DNA from: Boletus sp. NGJ | Lineage: Eukaryota > Basidiomycota > Agaricomycetes > Boletales > Boletaceae | Length of the DNA stretch: 64,000 nucleotides | Reading direction: 5' to 3' | NCBI GenBank assembly: GCA_019096195.1 | Contig: JAGTXK010000190.1 | Coordinates: forward strand, 1 to 64,000 | Shown here: in pieces, positions 57,807 to 64,000 of the stretch | Layout of the letters: each line of letters begins with the position of its first letter | Position numbering within the stretch: the stretch's first letter is position 1 | Position numbers and translations under genes: made by a program | Notes under the pieces: generated by a model | Database searches by the model: none | Told to the model about the DNA's origin: nothing | Seen by the model: the letters and a program-made list of their open reading frames with translations, nothing else

Positions 57807-59087
57807 GGGGACAATGGACTGACGATAGTACAATGGAGCAGGGAATGAAGGATATGAAGCTTGTTTACCATGTACTTGTACCTTCCTGAAGGTACACCGC
57901 TTCCGTTCAAGTTTGTGCTGATCTGTGCTCGGACCATAACGGTGCTGTGACTTGAGGTAAGTACAGCAAGCGAGAGATTCTGGTTACATCATGGCATCAT
58001 ACCCATACCCTCCCATTCATAGATCACATCAGACAGCAGGCGAGCGAAGGGGATAACTTTGGAAGGCCTCGCAATTTGCACACCTTGTAAGCATGTAATA
58101 TCATACTATGGAGGTCGCGTCACTCACTTACCACCTATACGTTTTATTGCGACTCTGGACATTGACGGTTAGGTCCTGGCGTGTCACTGCGGAACATGCA
58201 GCGACCAGCAGCTCTAATGCAACATGCTATGTTCCCAAAACCTATGGAGAAAACCTCCATGACTCAGGTAAAGCGCCGAGCCTCGAGGTCTTCTCGTGGC
58301 CTGCTTGCCCTCAACCATGGATTTCAGAAGTCGCAAGGCAGTGAGCCGCGGTAATGCTTCAGGCCTACGCAGTCGCCATGTCGCTTCTGTATCTTTCACC
58401 TGCGATAATGAGCGGTTGGACTCTGCGCCCACGACAGCACCTTGTGGAGCGCCGTTGATCAGTCACAGTGCGAGAGGTCCCTGTTGCCTATTGGATGTTA
58501 CCACCGTGTACTGGTTGGCGTTTGGGGATAAGGTACGAGTTACTGAACACCGCACCCAAATCGCACCCTTTTCGTTGGTAGGAAGAACTTGAAATCCTTG
58601 GCAGAAGTTTCAGAGGAGCTTTGATGAAAAACGCCTAATCCACCTCGCCTTCCAACCCAACACCTCACCATGTCGCTTGTGATAGATGAGCGCTTGAACA
58701 CTGCACCCGCAATGAGTAAGTTTGCCTTTATGGGGCTCCGTTGAGCAATCACAGTGCGTAGAAGTTCCTCTTACCTAGTCACCGCCTTGTAAACATCAGC
58801 TTTACGAGAAATGTGAACAAGTTATTGATCGCCACGCCTACATCGCACCCTTTTCACTCGTAGGAAGGCTTCGAATTGAAATTCAGGATCCTACGGAGAT
58901 GATGGAAGTCGTCTCAACCACCTCGGCTTGCAACCCCATACCCTGCGCGCCCGTGGCCAAGGGCAGCAACTATGGCTAGGGATATGCGCATGTACAAAAG
59001 AAGTCCGAGCTCAGTCACTTATCTTGGCACGACAAATTGGACCACCGATTGGATTCTTTCTGTGCCAGTTCCCAGCTTCCACGCAAC
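57807..59087. other. Shared upstream region of two divergent GTPase genes
   Basis: 1.28 kb between the start codons. No gene recognised. It contains a diverged tandem repeat (58,396-58,870). Both promoters must lie here. Confidence 0.55.
58396..58870. repeat. Diverged tandem repeat, two copies of about 190 bp
   Basis: About 58,396-58,592 and 58,680-58,867 share, in order, a TGAGCG/CTTGRAC-type start, CACTGCACCC-like sequence, CAATCACAGTGCG or CAGTCACAGTGCG, and the end ATCGCACCCTTTTC...GTAGGAAG. Divergence is high, so the duplication is old. Confidence 0.6.
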
Positions 59088-60477
59088 ATGGGCTTCCAAG
59101 AAACAGCGTCTCGAATCCTGTATGTGCGTTTTTGACCGCCTTTAGGAACAGTTTATTGACCTCATATCCAGTGTTATCGGAACCACTGGAAGTGGTAAAT
59201 CGACGGTATGTGCTTCCCTTGGTGCATGGGGTTCAATGCTCTTGTCGATCCGCTTTGCTGAAAACTGGATTCCACAGTTCATCAACCTCGTCAGCGGGTC
59301 GACTCTGTCTGTCAGTGACGGATTAAGGAGTTGCACATCTGAGGTGCTAGAGTCGAGACCGTTTTCCCTCGACGACCAGAGTATCGCCCTGATCGACACT
59401 CCTGGGTTCGACGACACGACACGCGTCGATACAGACATAATTACAACCATGTCGACGTACCTCGCCAACATGTAGGTTTGTCCATTCCGCACCTCCTTTA
59501 TCCCGACGCTGACCGACCCAACTCTTAGGTATAAAGAGGGTGTTAAACTCTCCGGCGTCATTTACATGCACCGCATCTCCGACGTAAGGATGGGTGGCAC
59601 GTCCCTGCTTAGTTTCCGTATCTTCCGCGAGCTTTGTGGGAACGAAAGCCTTTGCAACGCTCTCATCGTGACTACCATGTGGTCCCTCGTCGACCCCAAG
59701 CTCGGGGAGAGCCGTGAACAAGAACTTGCGACGACAGATGACTTGTTCAAGCCCGCCTTAGACCATGGTGCTCAGCTTGTTCGCCATGATGGCACCCTGG
59801 AGTCTGCTCAGAACATCCTCCGTCGCCTAATTACCAACAAAAGTACGACGCTTCGCATCCAACGCGAGCTCGTGGACGAGGGGAGGGTGCTTTCTGACAC
59901 TTCTGCTGGGGCCGAGCTAGTCTGTCACTTCGCAGAGCAGGCTGGACGCCTCGAGGCACGAAGCAGAAAGCTGCACAAACAGATGAATGACCCGTTTCTC
60001 GCACAAGACGAGGAAGGTCGGGCTATGCTCCAAATAGAACTGGAAGAGATGCAGAGGGGGGAGAGACGTATTGAAGATGAAATCGAGCGCTTGCGAAAAA
60101 TGACGTCCTCAGCCATCGATACTCATAGCGATTGGGTGACGATCGAATCGGTCGAACATCCTCTCGGTAATCTACAAGTCGAGCTCCCTACGAAGGAACA
60201 GGTCAGGACGGCACTCCAAGAACAGTTTAGCAGACTGCAAGAGCGCCTACAGAACGAGGCATATCTCCAGTCACGGAGCAGAGAACTTGAAGATGAACAG
60301 AAAAGGGTTGAATATGCTAGGCGAATTGCGGAAGAGACGCAGGAAATGCAGAGGAGGAATGATGTCATGCTTCAAGAAGAAGAGAGACACCAAGAGCATT
60401 CTGAAATACCATACCTGATCCTTTGCGGGGCCGTGATTCTCAAGGTATTCGAATTCATTGCTTACACGGTCTTTTAG
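59088..60477 (+). CDS. AIG1-like P-loop GTPase 2 with C-terminal membrane segment
   Basis: Four exons: 59088-59119, 59172-59205, 59278-59471, 59529-60477; 1,209 nt, 402 residues. Start MGFQETASRIL joins in frame to VIGTTGSGKST. P-loop 14-22, G3 DTPGFDDT at 62, then GVIYMHRISDVRMGG, FRIFRELCG, ALIVTTMW and IQRELVDEGRVLSDTSAG. From about residue 220 a long Glu/Arg/Gln-rich coiled coil, and at the very C-terminus a hydrophobic segment IPYLILCGAVILKVFEFIAY that could anchor the protein in a membrane. Third exons of both GTPases are exactly 194 nt, so they are duplicates that later diverged at the C-terminus. Head-to-head with GTPase 1. Confidence 0.87.
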
Positions 60478-62907
60478 CAAAAACTGTTAGGAAACTACAT
60501 GTTGTCTCTCTGTTTCTCGGCTTGAGGGTTGGTTAAAATTAGTTGCGTACTTGTAGTTCATTGATCAGTAAGCACCGGCCCGGGTGTGGTTATCCCGGGT
60601 CGAGTCATGGGCTATGAGTAGGCGACTGAAAAATCATGGACGTACTTGTACAAGTCTTCTCGTTGACTTGACCATGGGCATATTACCAGGTCAAGGTGTT
60701 CAAAATAATAATATTCGTCTGCTTGACGACTCTGCGCCGGATCGGGGAAATTCTTAGCACCGGCTTAGGCTGCTGGGGCGGATTCAAAAAAACAGTACAG
60801 CCGCCCAAGCAGTGCATTGCTGCGCGTAAGAAGTCAACTGACTTTTTGAACAGGGTTTCGCTGCCAGAGCCGGTCAGGGAATTTCATCCCAACCTCTACT
60901 ACCCCCACTGACCCAAAAAATATACACAACCCCAATCACTACCCGCATGAGTCCAAAAGGGGGATACAAACCTTTGTTCGCAACAGCTCGAGTTGCTCAA
61001 CAACTTCATGATCTAGCTCAGCCTCCAAGTTTTTACGTCCAAAAAACGATAACTTGCCGTGATACAGGGCACGTGTGGAATGTACTAGTCACCTGAGTCG
61101 AATATCCGTACAGTGCAGAGTATGCTAATTGGCCAAGCGTCGGCTCGGAGCCGGTCCGCGTCCGCGTCCATTACTCCCCACTGACAATCATATCGTTGAT
61201 GCAGGATCATCTCGATCCAATCGTTGATCTCGTCCATTCCATCCTCCTTGAGCCAATTACTGTAAGCGCGTTCGGACCGAGAACGGCAGCCTGTTCATCT
61301 CGGACAACGCACTACGCTGATCACCGGTTGTCAATCTAGCAACCGAGCTCCGGACATGTGGGTTTTCGAGAGGGTTATTATGTAGATATCTTATCCACGC
61401 GCGTACGACGTATCACCGAGTTCGATACCTATGGACGGAGATGAGGCCCGGGTTGCCGAAAACTTGTCAAAACGTCATGACAAAGCCGCTGGCAGTACAC
61501 CGAGATATCGCAGCCATATTTGGGTAGTCCAGAAGTTCCGTGGCCGTTAAAAGGCTAGGAAAACAATAATCAAACATTGTTATTGAAACTTGATGTTCAG
61601 CGGGTTTTCCGTGCCAAGTACAGATGCACCGGCCGGTGCGCAGACGAGAAGGGGCTCCATAACGAGTGCTGTGAACGACGTCAAATGAGAATGAAACTAA
61701 AAGACACTCGTCATTGAGCATCGGATCTGTCGCATTGCCCCGTCGCTCGAATTTTCTGACGACAGAGCACTTGGTCCACGCGATCGGGCGTAGGGGGCAA
61801 TGAAATCCAGATCCTGTAGGATCAAATCCCAAATGGAGAATGATACGGGGGACTATAAGGATAACAACTCGAGTGTAGTAGCCATGGCTGCTGAGCATAC
61901 GCAGATTCCATTTGACAGATGATATCACCGTCGACGGACTCTGAATCTGGACAATTTAAAGCATCGTTTTCGAGGAGAATAGAAGTGACCGATCATTGAT
62001 ATCGATATCCCAGATGTGACGTTCAAATGAACGTATGCAGTGTTAGGGTTAGCTTAGGTACCCGAATAATTCGGAAGTATTGCTTAAAGCAGAGAAAGGC
62101 TGTCACAAGTGCCAAGTTCCCGGATGGAGTGAGTGGTGGTTGATGAGAGAGGCCGCTCAACGCAGACTTGGCGACACTGACCCCAAGAAGGCAAGGCGGA
62201 TCATGATTCGGTGACCTCTAATAGGCTATCCTCCTATCCCTTCATTTGACGTTTTGACAAGTGGCACCGGATGAGCGGCACGAAAAGTCCAAAGGCCCGC
62301 CGTCGCTGGAACTTGAACGCGCTGAAAATTACACGGCGTGTTGGTGTGAGCTACGAGGCCAGCACGTGTCGTAGTACCTACTTTGTCCTATCAAAAATCC
62401 AAGAGTAGGGTGTGTTCTCCAAGAGCCAAGGTGAAATGAAAAGCAGGAGTTGAAGAGGTGGCGTTGACGGTGTTTGATCCGAAATATGTTAGTGGGAAGT
62501 CGGCCCGATCCACCGGGGCGAGACCGGCCGGAGTTGGTATTCGCAGATTCATGGGATCCATCATGATGACAACCGCACATTCAGCATCCTCCTGAGTCTC
62601 TATCATTGCGAGTCTACTTCATCAGCTTTCAGTTCGCACATGGTGCGAATACGCGGACCGAAACTTGAGTAACGACTCCCCCCCCTCCAAAAAAAAAAAC
62701 GGGAAAACAAAAAAACGCGCCGCGGCCGCTGCCAGTCTTAAGGCACTCAGCGGGTAATAAACAGATCTGGATGCCGGAGGATCCTCTGAATCCCCTCCCG
62801 CACAATTAATGGCACGATTCGGTCGGTCGGGTCCCGGGCCGTCGACATGTAAAGGCCAGCAAGGGACGGACTCGGAGTCCCGCACACTCTTTCGAACATT
62901 CCTCATC
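60478..62907. other. 2.4-kb stretch without recognisable gene
   Basis: The longest open frame (61,467-61,928, minus, 153 codons) has no recognised motif and looks incidental. A C/A-rich homopolymer patch lies near 62,680-62,710. The last few hundred bases should hold the aldo-keto reductase promoter. No tRNA, repeat or transposon end was recognised. Confidence 0.5.
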
Positions 62908-64000
62908 ATGTCCTCTCACCTTATCAAGCTGAACAATGGAGAGTCCATCCCAGCCATTGGTCTCGGTGAGCGCAGCCTGCAATGACGAGGAAAATCGTGT
63001 TTTGAGTGCTTGAAAATCTTAGGAACCTGGCAATCCAAACCCAATGAAGTTGCACACGCTGTCGAAGCTGCACTCAGGGCCGGGTATCGACACCTTGACT
63101 GCGCTTGGTGGGTTACACATGGCCTCTGGGATCTCCTACTTAACTGGTGAATCTTGATAACACAGGGCGTACGGAAACGAGAAAGAAGTTGGCCAAGGTT
63201 TGAGAGCCTCTGGAGTCCCCAGAGAAGAGGTCTACGTATGTAACAAACCCAAATTCGCTTCAAGCTCTGGATTTAGTTAATGTTACACTGTAGATCACCA
63301 GTAAACTGTGGGGCACGTACCATAGACGGGTAGAGGAGTGCCTCGATCAGACACTCGCTAACCTCGGGACGGATTACCTTGACCGTGCGCCCGCCCCTGT
63401 TTATGTTGCCGTTGGTGTGGTGACTTTCTTTGCCATCTCAAGTGTACCTCGTCCACTGGCCAGTGGCAATGAATCCAAATGGGAACCATCCCGTCTTCCC
63501 GACGCGCCAAAATGGGAATCGTGATGTCGATGAGTCAAGGGATCTGAAAGATACTTGGAAGGATATGGAAGCATTGGTCAAGAAAGGTGAGTTACTGGGT
63601 CTCTATCATGTGGAACCTCTGCTGAAAGCTTCATAGGCAGAGTGAAGTCCATCGGTGCATCAAACTTCTCGCAGATGATGCTCGAGAAAATCCTTCCAAT
63701 CGCAGAAATCATCCCGGCTGTCAATCAGGTTTGTTATCGATGCCCGTGATCTCGGCAAACTCAATTGTTTGATCAGCTTGAGCTCCACCTGTACAACCCT
63801 CAACTCAAACTTTTGGACTACTTGAAATCCAAGACGATTGTTCCGCAGGCATACTCGCCTCTCGGCTCAACAAACTCACCTCTGTTCGCCGACGAAGTAG
63901 CCACACAGATTGCGAGCAAGTATGGATTGAACACATCTGATGTCCTATTAGGTTATCTCCGTAGGCTTCATCTATTCATTCGCGCGATTGTCATGTACTG
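62908..64000 (+). CDS. Aldo-keto reductase (partial, runs off the window)
   Basis: NADPH-dependent reductase of the AKR superfamily, cytosolic, reducing aldehydes or ketoses. Exons so far: 62908-62965, 63023-63107, 63166-63235, 63294-63384, 63443-63586, 63637-63728, 63777-63960; the window ends inside the next intron. Starts [22 protein letters not shown]. The catalytic tetrad is visible: D45 and Y50 in HLDCAWAYGNE, K75 in TSKLWG, H106 in YLVHWP. Also [15 protein letters not shown], and PQAYSPLGS in the cofactor-binding half. Resembles GCY1/glycerol dehydrogenase-type fungal enzymes; the substrate cannot be told from sequence. All introns are GT..AG. Confidence 0.92.

Noticed and set aside
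61467-61928. 153-codon minus-strand open frame
   Set aside because: No motif, no intron signals, no neighbour relation; likely chance in a gene-free stretch.
62040-62052. TTAGGGTTAG as interstitial telomere
   Set aside because: Fewer than two repeat units; expected by chance.

Overview
The window looks like a filamentous basidiomycete, most likely Agaricomycetes. Genes carry many introns of about 50 bp with GT..AG ends, and the protein families are typical of mushroom-forming fungi: WD40-TPR-HET, single-pass Cys-rich membrane proteins with low-complexity stalks, AIG1-like GTPases, and chromodomain Ty3/gypsy elements. The WD40-TPR-HET protein reminds me of Boletales sequences; that is recollection, not a search. 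No bacterial, CRISPR or rRNA signal was seen.

Left third (1-26,123): a nest of old transposons. A Ty1/copia remnant (about 130-1,086) abuts a decayed CACTA/EnSpm-like transposase gene. Two Ty3/gypsy chromoviruses, with LTRs at 2,949/9,625 and 10,478/17,470, sit inside that gene, so its pieces now lie at 1,432-2,948, 10,213-10,477 and 18,395-18,565. A third chromovirus (19,039-26,123) has a perfect 5-bp target duplication (TCGAC) and holds a solo LTR. LTR pairs differ by about 4-6%, almost entirely by transitions and mostly at CpG sites, as expected from methylated, silenced DNA.

Middle (26.1-49.7 kb): the ribosomal protein genes eS6 (minus) and uS15 (plus) are divergently transcribed, followed by a secreted-head/membrane-anchored protein. 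Next comes a rearranged, duplicated stretch built from three copies of a unit of about 3 kb. The unit carries a gene that fuses a TENA/THI-4-like (thiaminase II fold) domain to a beta-trefoil-like tail. Copy A (33,434-35,134) is intact, copy B is truncated, copy C has lost its start frame, and a fourth scrap of the tail lies near 49.2 kb. Among them is one apparently complete 1,179-residue WD40-TPR-HET gene (38,148-42,188), an allorecognition/NLR-like architecture, together with two degenerate WD40(-TPR) copies. A partial eS6 copy, a copy of the membrane-protein upstream region and a copy of the helicase 3' end are spliced into the same stretch.

Right third (49.7-64 kb): a DDX60/Ski2-like DExH RNA helicase (minus), two head-to-head AIG1-like GTPase genes (56,663-57,806 minus; 59,088-60,477 plus), a 2.4-kb stretch without a recognisable gene, and the first seven exons of an aldo-keto reductase running off the right edge.

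Taken together, about 33-60 kb is a candidate innate-immunity/allorecognition island (TENA-trefoil, WD40-TPR-HET, DDX60-like helicase, AIG1-like GTPases) shaped by repeated segmental duplication beside a silenced transposon nest. That functional reading is inference from family membership and clustering. Exon coordinates come from reading splice signals and frames by eye.
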